64,000 nucleotides of DNA, from assembly GCF_024748695.1 (NCBI RefSeq), contig NZ_CP087176.1, positions 5,015,501 to 5,079,500 on the forward strand. The letters are read 5' to 3'. The notes under the pieces were generated by a model. That model saw only the letters and a list, made by a program, of their open reading frames with translations, was not told where the DNA came from and did not search any database. Below are positions 36,177 through 44,428 of this stretch, one piece after another. Position numbers and translations under genes: made by a program. The stretch's first letter is position 1. Each line of letters starts with the position of its first letter. Origin of the DNA: Pseudomonas sp. B21-040 (lineage in GTDB: Bacteria > Pseudomonadota > Gammaproteobacteria > Pseudomonadales > Pseudomonadaceae).

Positions 36177-37550
36177 TTAGGGCCTGGCCTCAGTAAAACT
36201 TGGCTCGCGACCTGAGTCCGGGTCTTCCGGTGGCGTCGATTCGGGCTCAGGAGTCGGATCCGGATCCGGCTCCGCTTCAGGATGAACCGGGCTGTGCATC
36301 TGCTCCTGCACCACCTGCTCATCGACACGCGGGTCAAGGCACGCCACCAGCGGCGAGCTCGACATGCTGTCCGGCATCGCCACGTGATGCAGCGGCGCAT
36401 CGTCGACCTGATGCAGGTTGGTGACCGCTTTCGGGCGGATCCGCCACACCAGCACCAACGCGAAGAAACTGAAAAACGCATAAAGACTCTGGCTGCCGAA
36501 CAGCTTCATCAGCACCCCGGCGACCAACGGCCCGATACTGGCGCCGACACCGTAGGTCACCAGCAACATCGCCGTCAGCGAAACCCGACGATCACCTTCG
36601 ACGTGGTCATTGGAGAACGCCACCGCCAACGGATACAGGCAGAACTGCACCAGCGAGCAAAGGAAGCCGGAGATGAACAACACCTCCAACGGCACTTTCT
36701 GCAGGATCGCCAGCGGTAGCGCGGCCAGTGCCAGGCTGAAGGCAAAACAACGGATCAACAGCGCCCGGTCATAACGGTCAGACAGCCAACCCAGCGGCCA
36801 CTGCACCAGTAGGCCGGCAAAAATGCAGCTACCCATGAACAGACCGACCTGCTCGGTGGACAGTCCCTGCTGGGACGCATACAGCGGCGCCAGACCGTAG
36901 AACGAGCCGACGATCAACCCCGCGCCCAATACCGTGCTCAGCGACTGCGGCACGCGTTTGATGAAGAAACGCGGCTCCATCGGGGCCGGGTGCAACGGCG
37001 CCGGGTGAATCCTTCGAGTGAGGGCCACCGGCACCAGGCACAAGGCGAAACACAAGGCGACCAGCATCAGCAGTTCCAGGCCCAGGCCGGGGTGCATGAC
37101 CAGTATCAGTTGACCCAGCACCAAGCCCAGGTACGAGGCGATCATATATCCGCTAAACACCATGCCGCGCTGCTTCGCGTCGGCCTGTTCGTTGAGCCAG
37201 CTCTCGATGACCATGTACTGGCACATCATGCCCAGGCCGACGATTACTCGCAGAAACAGCCAGGCCGGCAGCCAGTCGATCAAGCCGTGGCCGAGCACCG
37301 CCGCCCCGACGATCCCGGCACACGCGGCATACGCACGAATGTGCCCGACCCGGGCAATCAGTCGGTGACCGATCTTGCCACCCAGCACCAGGCCGAAATA
37401 GTTGGCCGCCATCAACGCACCCACCCACAGGCTGTCGACATGGTCGGCGGCCAGGCGCAAGGCCAGGTAAGTGCTTAACAGGCCCGAGCCGATCAACATC
37501 ATCAGCGAGGCGAAATACAGCGCTCGAAAGGATTTCCAGATTTGGCGCAT
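36177..37550 (-). CDS. MFS transporter (YcaD-like)
   Basis: The 457-residue protein has 12 predicted membrane segments between residues 10 and 385 and MFS cytoplasmic loop motifs (GGKIGHRLIARVGH near 55-70, LSDRYDRALLIR near 260). A Pro/Glu/Asp-rich tail follows (about 395-457). The substrate is unknown. It converges with flgZ at a shared terminator, and is followed on its upstream side by the glutamine-synthetase-like gene, possibly a polyamine-related neighbour. Confidence 0.85.
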   Translation of the reverse strand: MRQIWKSFRALYFASLMMLIGSGLLSTYLALRLAADHVDSLWVGALMAANYFGLVLGGKIGHRLIARVGHIRAYAACAGIVGAAVLGHGLIDWLPAWLFLRVIVGLGMMCQYMVIESWLNEQADAKQRGMVFSGYMIASYLGLVLGQLILVMHPGLGLELLMLVALCFALCLVPVALTRRIHPAPLHPAPMEPRFFIKRVPQSLSTVLGAGLIVGSFYGLAPLYASQQGLSTEQVGLFMGSCIFAGLLVQWPLGWLSDRYDRALLIRCFAFSLALAALPLAILQKVPLEVLFISGFLCSLVQFCLYPLAVAFSNDHVEGDRRVSLTAMLLVTYGVGASIGPLVAGVLMKLFGSQSLYAFFSFFALVLVWRIRPKAVTNLHQVDDAPLHHVAMPDSMSSSPLVACLDPRVDEQVVQEQMHSPVHPEAEPDPDPTPEPESTPPEDPDSGREPSFTEARP

Positions 37551-37619
37551 CGGCGTTCCGAGCGGCTCCTTGCAGTGAAGATCAGGCTAACCAAACGATA
37601 GCCCGAAGACGACGAAGCG

Positions 37620-38963
37620 TCAGGCCTGGGCGGCTAAAACACGCCGTTCCCAAGGGGTAATTTCATCAAAGAAGCTGGTCAGCTCCATGGACTTCGAAGC
37701 GACGTAGCCTTCGATGAACTCGGCGCCAAACAGTTCCTTCGCCAATTGACTACGTTTCAGACGCTCAAGAGACGCATGCAAGGTACACGGCAGCGAAAGA
37801 TTATCCGGCACTTCGAATTCACCCTGGATCGCCTCACTCGGCTCCAGTTTTTTTTCAATGCCATACAAGCCCGCGGCCAAGCTGGCGGCGATGGCCAGGT
37901 ACGGATTGGCGTCAGCCCCCGGCAAACGGTTCTCGACCCGACGAGCAACCGGCGCACTGGCCGGAATGCGCAACCCGGCAGCCCGATTGTCGTGGGACCA
38001 GCAGGCATTATTTGGTGACGCATACGGATGGCACAAGCGCTGATAAGAGTTCACGTTGGGTGCGAACAGTGCCGTGAAATCAGCCATGCCGGCCTGTTGA
38101 CCGCCGATGAAGTGACGGAAAGCGGCGGTCGGCTGACCGGCTTCGTCACTGAACACATTCTTTCCGGTGGCAATGTCGACGATGCTTTGGTGAATATGCA
38201 TCGAACTGCCCGGCGTGTGCGCCAGCGGCTTGGCCATGCAGACCACGGTCAGGCCATGCTTTAGCGCGACTTCCTTGAGCAGGTGCTTGAACAGCAATGT
38301 CTGGTCGGCCAGCAGCAGCGCATCACCATGCAGCAGGTTGATCTCGAACTGACTGACACCCATTTCATGCATGAAGGTATCGCGCGGCAAACCCAGCGCC
38401 GCCATGCATTCGTAGACTTCACTGAAGAACGGCCGCAAGCCGCTATTGGAACTGACACTGAACGCCGACTGACCGTCCTCGCGACGACCGTCCAGGCCCA
38501 CGGGAGGCTGGAACGGTTGTGTCGGATCGGGGTTGGGCGCGAACACGAAGAATTCCAGCTCGGTCGCTACCACCGGCGCCAGGCCACGAGCCGCATAGCG
38601 CGCGATCACAGCCTTGAGCTGACCACGGGTCGACAGTCGCGAACCCTCGCCGCTCAATTCGTCCGCATCGCAAATGGCCAGCGCCCGAGGCTGCTGGCTC
38701 CAGGGCAACCGATAGATGTGCGCAACGTCCGGCACCAAGGCCAGGTCGCCATCATCGCTGCCGTAAAAACGTGCCGGCGGATAGCCGCCCATGATGCATT
38801 GCAGCAGCACACCTCGCGCCAACTGCAAGCGTCGTCCTTCGAGAAAACCCTCGGCCGTCATGACTTTGCCCCGGGGTACGCCATTCAAGTCCGGGGTGAC
38901 ACATTCAATCTCATCAATGCCCGCCAATCGCTGTGCGAGTGAACGATGGCCATCGGTTGTCAT
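37620..38963 (-). CDS. Glutamine synthetase-like gamma-glutamylpolyamine ligase (PuuA/PauA type)
   Basis: The 447-residue protein has the GS catalytic domain with metal- and ATP-binding motifs (ATELEFFVF, MHEMGVSQFEINL, KPLAHTPGSSMHIHQSI, ENRLPGADANPYLA). The N-terminal GS beta-grasp domain is short, as in PuuA/PauA ligases that glutamylate putrescine or other polyamines. The start at 38963 follows AAAGGA. Amine specificity cannot be read. Confidence 0.85.
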   Translation of the reverse strand: MTTDGHRSLAQRLAGIDEIECVTPDLNGVPRGKVMTAEGFLEGRRLQLARGVLLQCIMGGYPPARFYGSDDGDLALVPDVAHIYRLPWSQQPRALAICDADELSGEGSRLSTRGQLKAVIARYAARGLAPVVATELEFFVFAPNPDPTQPFQPPVGLDGRREDGQSAFSVSSNSGLRPFFSEVYECMAALGLPRDTFMHEMGVSQFEINLLHGDALLLADQTLLFKHLLKEVALKHGLTVVCMAKPLAHTPGSSMHIHQSIVDIATGKNVFSDEAGQPTAAFRHFIGGQQAGMADFTALFAPNVNSYQRLCHPYASPNNACWSHDNRAAGLRIPASAPVARRVENRLPGADANPYLAIAASLAAGLYGIEKKLEPSEAIQGEFEVPDNLSLPCTLHASLERLKRSQLAKELFGAEFIEGYVASKSMELTSFFDEITPWERRVLAAQA

Positions 38964-39060
38964 GACGCAATCCTTTGTTGTGCGAGCCGCGAACGGCGAC
39001 CCGTACAAAATAGGCTCCGCCTGTTCAGAATTTCAAGCAGTGCCACACAATAAAGAACGG

Positions 39061-39753
39061 TCAGGGCAGATAAAGGGTGAACATACCGCCGCCCAATGGG
39101 CCGCCATTGCTGAGCAGAGTGCGTCCGCCGACGCCATTGCGCTGGTGCAGCGCGGCGATCCGCCCGGCAAAATACAGGCCCAGCCCGGTGCTACTGCTGC
39201 TGTAGTTGATGCCCTGCACATAATCCGCCTGACACTCGATCATCTCGGCCGGATAGCCGTTGCCATCGTCGTTGATGCTCAGCACCAGTTGACCGCCCTC
39301 GTCACTGACGCTGATCAGCAGCGACTCGCGCGCGTAACGAATGGCGTTGTTGATGATGTTGCCCAGCACCGAGGCGACCAGTTCCCGATCGAAGAAACCC
39401 AGCGGGCTCAACGGGTCGACTTCGTAGGTCGCGATGATGCCGCGACTGGCAAACACTTCTTGATGACTGGCCAGTTGCGCCTCAAGGAAATCATCCAGAT
39501 CGTGGTAGGCCGGCTGCAGCGGTAGCTGATTGACGCCCAGTTTGTACAGGCCCAACAACTGCACCAACATGCCGTTGAGGTGCGCGAACTCATACTCGAT
39601 GACGCCCTGCTCCGGGCAGTGCTGCTGCGGATCAGGCAAGCGCGCCAGCCAATGGCTGTGTGCCTGCATCACCATGGCCAGCGAGTTCTTCATGTCATGC
39701 ACGGTGGAGGCAATCACCGTCGAGAAATCCAATGCCGGGCTGTCTTGGCTCAT
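39061..39753 (-). CDS. Soluble histidine kinase without sensor domain
   Basis: The 230-residue kinase has an H-box (ASTVHDMKNSLAMVMQAH, His near 19) at its very start and ATPase N, G1 and G2 boxes (NIINNAIRYA, INDDGNGYP, STGLGLYFAGRIAALH). It has no membrane helix or sensor domain, so its input must come from a partner. Its ATG overlaps the stop of the receiver-TPR gene by four bases (order on the minus strand: regulator, then kinase). Confidence 0.88.
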   Translation of the reverse strand: MSQDSPALDFSTVIASTVHDMKNSLAMVMQAHSHWLARLPDPQQHCPEQGVIEYEFAHLNGMLVQLLGLYKLGVNQLPLQPAYHDLDDFLEAQLASHQEVFASRGIIATYEVDPLSPLGFFDRELVASVLGNIINNAIRYARESLLISVSDEGGQLVLSINDDGNGYPAEMIECQADYVQGINYSSSSTGLGLYFAGRIAALHQRNGVGGRTLLSNGGPLGGGMFTLYLP

Positions 39754-41354
39754 CCGTTGAACGCCTTGATTTTGAGTTTCTGATAGCGCGGATAACGCGC
39801 GTCGGTATCGGGCATCAAGCCGACCATTTTCAGGCAAACCCGACATTCTTCTATTTCCGCCGACGGCACACTGGTGTCAGTGCCGTGCAACAGCGACTGC
39901 GCCATGTTCAGGGCGATACTGATGTTTTTCGGCTGCATTGCCAGCGCTTTGCGGAACACCGCGCGGGCTTCCACCAGGTTGCCAGTCTTGTACACCCGCA
40001 CGCCTTGGCGGTTCAGTTCGGCGGCGGCGTTGCTGGAACTGAGGATCGTCGGGTCGTCAGTCAGTTTGGCGATGCCCTTCATCACGACCGGATCGTCACC
40101 GTAGATTTCCGCGCAGTTTTTCAACATCGATGCGCCAGCACTCGCCTGACCGAGCATTTGCAATTGTTTGGCCACCAGCAGCGCGGCTTCGGCGCTCATG
40201 AACTGCTCCATGCCATCAAGGCGCATCATCGCTTGCTCGGTGAGCTTCTCGGCAGTTTCGGCATCGTTGAGCAACAGACTGGTGGCTTTCATCAGGCGCG
40301 CACGAATCTGCAGGCCAGGGTCGCTCGGATTTTCCTTGGCCACCAGGCTCAGGGTCGTGTTGATTTCCAGGCGGGTGCGAGTATCCAGGCCTTTCTCGCT
40401 GCCTTTGCTGATCAAGGCATGAGCCAGGCCCAGGTTGCTTTCCGCATCCTTGAAACGCGACTGGGCCCCTTGGTTCACCGCCTGGCGATAAGCTCGGGAG
40501 GCGGTGTCGAAATCTTCGTTGGCCATCGCCAGTTTGCCCAGCAGCGCTTGTCGGCGAACCGCCAGCGGCGACAGACGAATGGCTTCTTCCAGTACTTTTT
40601 GGGCGCCCTTGTTGTCGCCTTCGACCACCAGCACGTCGGCCATGCCGTCATACAACGCAGGCATCAACGGAAACACTTTCAGCGCTTTTTCGTAGATGCC
40701 CTTGGCCTGGCTGACCTGGCCGCGCTTGAACAGCAACTGGCCCAACCCGGCAAACGCCCACGGCAACGGTCGATCAGCAATGATGCTGTCGTAGAGGCGC
40801 TCCAGCGCTTCGTTCTGATTCAAGTCGCGCAACGCATCCGCACGGTAGCGCAAGCACAGTGGCGAATAACGGATGTCTTTCTTGCACAGCTCGATGCAGG
40901 CGTTGAGCACTTCAAGTGGCTTGCCACGGTCGAGTGCTTGCAGGATCGGCTTGAGCAGGTTCTTGCGTTGCTCCAGGCGCTCCAGGCGCTGAGCCAGGCC
41001 CGAGCGGTTGAACGGCTTGGTCAGGTAGGCATCCGGTTCGTGCTCCAGCGCACTGAGGACCATGGCCTGGCTGGTTTCAGCAGTGACCATGACAAACACA
41101 CTTTCATGGCTGATCAGCTTCTCGATCATCAAGTCTTCAAGCACTTGCTGACCGTTCTTCTTGCCGTCGCCGAGGTGGAAATCCTGCAGGATGAAATCGT
41201 AGGACTTCTGCGAACACATGCGCAGCGCCTGCTCGCCAGAATCTGCGGTATCCACGTCCTTGACGCCCAGCTCACGCAGCATGGACCTGACGGAACTGCG
41301 GAAATCCGAGAAATCATCGACGATCAGAAAACTCTTTTGGTGATACGACAGCAT
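39750..41354 (-). CDS. Response regulator fused to tetratricopeptide repeats
   Basis: The 534-residue protein has an N-terminal receiver (about 1-125; acidic pocket VDDFSD, phospho-acceptor Asp in LQDFHLGDGKKNG, Lys in YLTKPF). A long helical TPR region follows (about 150-515; e.g. AFAGLGQLLFKRGQVSQAKGIY and ALYDGMADVLVVEGD). No DNA-binding domain is present, so output is likely by protein-protein contact. It is paired with the soluble kinase by a four-base overlap. The start MLSYHQKSFLIVDD at 41354 is the family-like start. Confidence 0.88.
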   Translation of the reverse strand: MLSYHQKSFLIVDDFSDFRSSVRSMLRELGVKDVDTADSGEQALRMCSQKSYDFILQDFHLGDGKKNGQQVLEDLMIEKLISHESVFVMVTAETSQAMVLSALEHEPDAYLTKPFNRSGLAQRLERLEQRKNLLKPILQALDRGKPLEVLNACIELCKKDIRYSPLCLRYRADALRDLNQNEALERLYDSIIADRPLPWAFAGLGQLLFKRGQVSQAKGIYEKALKVFPLMPALYDGMADVLVVEGDNKGAQKVLEEAIRLSPLAVRRQALLGKLAMANEDFDTASRAYRQAVNQGAQSRFKDAESNLGLAHALISKGSEKGLDTRTRLEINTTLSLVAKENPSDPGLQIRARLMKATSLLLNDAETAEKLTEQAMMRLDGMEQFMSAEAALLVAKQLQMLGQASAGASMLKNCAEIYGDDPVVMKGIAKLTDDPTILSSSNAAAELNRQGVRVYKTGNLVEARAVFRKALAMQPKNISIALNMAQSLLHGTDTSVPSAEIEECRVCLKMVGLMPDTDARYPRYQKLKIKAFNG

Positions 41355-41529
41355 CGAAGATTTCCAGGCAATTTTAAGAAGAAGAGCGTGACCGTTCGGG
41401 TTATCGGCCAGCACTGGCGTTACCTTGAGAATTAGTAGGCCTCAAGTGTCGGCTAAATGTTTGCGCAAGTGGTCAGAACCCCACCGCCCCCGGCCCGACG
41501 CGTATAAACGAAGACCTCCTCCCGGCGAA

Positions 41530-42210
41530 GTCCGCCGACTCGAGCATTACTCCAGAGATACGCCTGCCAGGGCAGTTCGCGACCGTCGTGACGCTGTTGG
41601 GTGGCCTGGTTGCGCCGGCATGGCCGGTTGATTGTCCGTCACCGGCGGTGGCCAGTAACACGAACTGCACAGTACCGGTCGGTACAACCGTGACAGTCAA
41701 CGCCGTCAATCCCGGGGTTATACAGCCTCACTGGAAGGCGGCTACCCGTTCTTGATCGATAAGGGCGAAGGTGAGGACAAATACGAAAACCTCTACCTCG
41801 AACCGCAGGCTCAATTGATCTATTCGCACATCGACCTCGATGACAGCAATGACATTGCTGCCGATGTACGTTTCAGGGATGTCGACTCGCTGATTGGCCG
41901 CCTGGGCGTGCGCCTTGCCAAAGACTGGTTCCGCGAAAATGACAAAGGAGAAACATTGCGCACCAATGGCTGGCTGCGTCCCAGTGTCTGGCATGAGTTC
42001 AAGGGGCAACCCAAAACCGAATTCTCCTCGGCCGACGGCTTCGTACCCTTCGAGGCGGATATTGGCGGGAGTTGGTGGGAGGCCAACCTGGGTGTCGATT
42101 ATCAGGCCGACAAGAAAGTCACGTTCTATATTTCAGCCGGCTATCAGAAGGCCTTTGATGGCGACAGCCATAGCTATGAGGGCATGCCGGGGGTGAAATA
42201 CGATTTCTGA
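41530..42210 (+). pseudogene. Autotransporter remnant with internal deletion
   Basis: One frame (about 41577-41755) reads FATVVTLLGGLVAPAW, then CPSPAVASNTNCTVPVGTT, like the export signal and passenger start of an autotransporter; it ends at a stop near 41755. From about 41716 a different frame reads GYTASLEGGYPFLIDKG and continues to 42210 as the last ~160 residues of an autotransporter beta-barrel (EPQAQLIYSHIDLD ... GMPGVKYDF, terminal Phe). The passenger and most of the barrel are missing and the ends are out of frame, so no functional protein is expected. Confidence 0.75.
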
Positions 42211-42257
42211 CCTTGGCCGGAGCGGCAAAAGGAACGTCATCGGTGTGGAAAGGAAGG

Positions 42258-42334
42258 TGGTGTCCCAGGGCAGGTTCGAACTGCCAGCCTTCCCCTTAGG
42301 AGGGGGATGCTCTATCCAATTGAGCTACTGGGAC
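42258..42334 (-). tRNA. tRNA-Arg (CCT anticodon)
   Basis: A full cloverleaf is read on the minus strand: acceptor GTCCCAG / CTGGGAC, anticodon loop CTCCTAA, T arm GGCAGTTCGAACCTGCC, and encoded CCA. 77 nt. Confidence 0.95.
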
Positions 42335-42461
42335 ACAAGTCGCACGCATTGCGGTGCGATGGAGGGCCTGCATGTTAACGGGCAGGCCTGCGTTTGTCAT
42401 GTCGTCCGTAGGGCTTTTTAACTGTAGGCAGACGCCCGCATGAGGGTGGGTTCGTTTACCG

Positions 42462-42503
42462 TGCAAATTGCATCCTCTCAAAATGCCATCATTGCAATTT
42501 GCA
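42462..42503 (+). promoter_or_regulatory. Twin palindromes, probable enhancer sites
   Basis: TGCAAATTGCA (42462-42472) and TGCAATTTGCA (42493-42503) are reverse complements of each other. Each is TGCAA-N-TTGCA, with centres 31 bases apart (three helical turns). They lie 67-108 bases upstream of a sigma54-type promoter, as activator-binding sites do. Confidence 0.6.
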
Positions 42504-42569
42504 ACGCAGGCCGTTTTCAAAGATAAGTTAATTCTTTGTTTTTAAAGGATTTAATAGCCGTTAAACTCC

Positions 42570-42585
42570 TGGCACGCGGGCTGCT
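42570..42585 (+). promoter_or_regulatory. Sigma54-type promoter of small exported protein gene
   Basis: TGGCAC-N5-CTGCT matches the -24 element exactly and the -12 with one mismatch. It lies 46 bases upstream of the ATG at 42632. A perfect inverted repeat CAGCTGTTCT / AGAACAGCTG (42587-42620) covers the expected transcription start and leader. Confidence 0.65.
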
Positions 42586-42631
42586 TCAGCTGTTCTCAAG
42601 AATGTTCTCCAGAACAGCTGAGGTGAGCCTC

Positions 42632-42862
42632 ATGAACCGCGCCCTTTTACTCTCGAATGCAATCGCTCTTGCAGTCCTGGCGAGTTTTCATTTTGCCCCC
42701 GAGAGCAGTGCGACGCAGGTTGCTCAGCGCATGCCGCATTACCTGCAACTGCAAAAAGCCCCGCAGTTAGCGGTGATGAATGATCAGCACGGTTTTAATC
42801 GCCAGGATGTGAGCCAGGAAGGTACACCCGTGTCGCAGGCTTCAGAACGCTTTGTATTTTGA
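42632..42862 (+). CDS. Small exported protein of unknown function
   Basis: The 76-residue protein has a signal-peptide-like N-terminus (NRALLLSNAIALAVLASFHF). A short polar mature part follows (QVAQRMPHYLQLQKAPQLAV...). The start at 42632 has GAGGTGAG upstream. A sigma54-type promoter and twin palindromes precede it. A second small gene follows 23 bases later. No family is recognised. Confidence 0.7.
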   Translation: MNRALLLSNAIALAVLASFHFAPESSATQVAQRMPHYLQLQKAPQLAVMNDQHGFNRQDVSQEGTPVSQASERFVF

Positions 42863-42885
42863 ATCATCCCTATCAGGAGCACAGC

Positions 42886-43065
42886 ATGTCCAAATCAGCT
42901 GCAGGATTTTTGATCCTTGCCTTACTGAGCGGCATTCTTCATCTGGCATTGGTTCAGGAATCAGTGGTCACCCCGCCCCTGATTGCCTGCGGCGTTTTTG
43001 GTGGCTTATTTGTGCTGGCATTGATTGCCGGTCGAAAAATCAAATTCGATCCGGTTCTGCGTTGA
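42886..43065 (+). CDS. Small inner-membrane protein
   Basis: The 59-residue protein has two hydrophobic helices (about 5-23 and 30-50) with a short loop (QESVVTPP) and a basic tail (GRKIKFDPVLR). AGGAG precedes the ATG. It probably shares the sigma54-type transcript of the gene above. Its last 26 bases overlap the 3' end of the convergent phnN gene. Confidence 0.75.
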   Translation: MSKSAAGFLILALLSGILHLALVQESVVTPPLIACGVFGGLFVLALIAGRKIKFDPVLR

Positions 43066-43612
43066 GTGTCAGTAGATGCAGCAGGTTGGCAACGGTGACA
43101 GAGAGCTCCCCGGAATTATCCAGTCGATGGACCTGCGTATTACCGAGTAAATCGTTAGCGGCGAATTGTTCATTACGCCGCAGTCTCGCTTCGATCTCAT
43201 CAAGACTCTCGCGGCCACGCCGCACCAGGCGCTTACGCAACACTTCATCCGTTACGGTCAGCACTACCGGCAACAGCGCGGGATAGCGTTGTAGCGCCTC
43301 GGCAAAATGACCGCGAGAACCGTTGATCAGTACGTGACGACCGCCCTTGAGCCAATCATTAATCTGAATCGGAATGCCATAACCCAGGCCATTGGCATGC
43401 CACGACAAGGCAAAGTCCCCTGCGTCTTTGCGACGCTCGAATTCTTCGCGGGATACGCCGATGGCGTCCTCACCCACAGACTCGGCCGAGCGTGTGATGA
43501 CCCGACGCACCACTTCGCAGTTCATCGAGCGCAACGGTATTCGAGCCGCTTCAATGAGGCTGTCTTTGCCGGATCCGGAAGGCCCCATCAGATAAATCAG
43601 CCTGCCATCCAT
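43040..43612 (-). CDS. phnN: Ribose 1,5-bisphosphate phosphokinase PhnN
   Basis: The 190-residue kinase converts ribose 1,5-bisphosphate to PRPP, a step in phosphonate breakdown. The Walker A GPSGSGKDS is near residue 10, and the guanylate-kinase-like fold shows RRVITRSAES and VLINGSRGHF. It is separated from any C-P lyase genes in this window, so it may serve PRPP salvage or work with a distant phn locus. Confidence 0.9.
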   Translation of the reverse strand: MDGRLIYLMGPSGSGKDSLIEAARIPLRSMNCEVVRRVITRSAESVGEDAIGVSREEFERRKDAGDFALSWHANGLGYGIPIQINDWLKGGRHVLINGSRGHFAEALQRYPALLPVVLTVTDEVLRKRLVRRGRESLDEIEARLRRNEQFAANDLLGNTQVHRLDNSGELSVTVANLLHLLTLNAEPDRI

Positions 43613-43999
43613 CCTGAATCATCCCCCACGACACTTGAGCCCCTAGTAAATCGGCAATTTGCCACTATTCTGTATTAGACAAGGATCAAGGATCGAATCC
43701 TTATAGCATGCACCTTCAGGCGTTTTCGGACATCACCTGCGGAGGCAAAGGATGCATTCAGCGATGCGGCGCTGGGCAAATTTTTTCCAACCAGTCCGCA
43801 TTTCTGAAAATGGGTGCTGGCAGAACGCCTTTACCCAGATCAATATTTGTCACAGAATTGACGCCAATGATCTGGCTGCTTTGAGGCATGATGCGCGCCT
43901 CTATCAATTCAGGTTGAACATTTGGCCATAACGCTTGTCCTACCAGACATCCTGCGGCCAATCCCGAGAACCGCTCCCCTGAACTAACCGGTTAAATAT
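43613..43999. other. phnN / amrZ intergenic region
   Basis: This 387-base gap holds the divergent promoters. A minus-strand frame 43758-43961 (TTG start, 67 codons, ending FRNADWLEKICPAPHR) is protein-like but has only a weak ribosome site; I do not call it a gene. Confidence 0.4.
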
Positions 44000-44326
44000 A
44001 TGCGCCCATTGAAACAGGCAATTTATTCCAGCCGTACGGCTGACAAGTTCGTCGTACGTCTGCCAGACGGAATGCGTGAACGCATTGCCGAGGTGGCTCG
44101 CAATCATCATCGCAGCATGAACTCCGAAATCATTGCGCGCCTTGAGCAGAGCCTTATTCAGGAAGGCGCACTGGGCGAAGAATTGAGCATGCGCCTGGAC
44201 AGCCCCGAACTGTCATTGCACGAACGCGAGTTACTGCAACGCTTTCGTCAACTCTCTCACCGCCAACAAAACGCTCTCGTGTCGCTGATTGCCCACGACG
44301 CCGAATTGGCCGCCGACGCTTCCTGA
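44000..44326 (+). CDS. amrZ: AmrZ ribbon-helix-helix regulator
   Basis: The 108-residue Arc-family DNA-binding protein has a flexible N-terminus ([15 protein letters not shown]), a ribbon-helix-helix core (about 17-60; [22 protein letters not shown], then [14 protein letters not shown]) and a C-terminal oligomerisation region. AmrZ controls motility, alginate and c-di-GMP genes in Pseudomonas, so it bears on the flagellar block in this window. The start follows AACTAACCGGTTAAAT with a poor ribosome site. Confidence 0.93.
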   Translation: MRPLKQAIYSSRTADKFVVRLPDGMRERIAEVARNHHRSMNSEIIARLEQSLIQEGALGEELSMRLDSPELSLHERELLQRFRQLSHRQQNALVSLIAHDAELAADAS

Positions 44327-44344
44327 TTCATCCCGAAAGCTCAA

Positions 44345-44370
44345 GCCAGCATAATTGCTGGCTTTTTTTT
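44345..44370 (+). terminator. Terminator of amrZ
   Basis: GCCAGC / GCTGGC with a six-base loop is followed by eight T residues. Confidence 0.92.
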
Positions 44371-44384
44371 GCCTGAAATCTGGC

Positions 44385-44415
44385 AAAAAAAACCCGCCGG
44401 GTTGGGCGGGTTTTC
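44385..44415 (-). terminator. Terminator of mgtE
   Basis: AAAACCCGCC / GGCGGGTTTT with a short loop is preceded on the plus strand by an A run, so it works on the minus strand after mgtE. Confidence 0.9.
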
Positions 44416-44428
44416 AAAAGCGTACACG

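Noticed and set aside
39660..41435. A 591-codon plus-strand open frame
   Set aside because: It is antisense of the receiver-TPR gene.
42258..42334. tRNA-Arg(CCT) as a genomic-island attachment site
   Set aside because: No integrase or duplicated tRNA 3' end was found nearby, and the flanking genes look like core or remnant genes.
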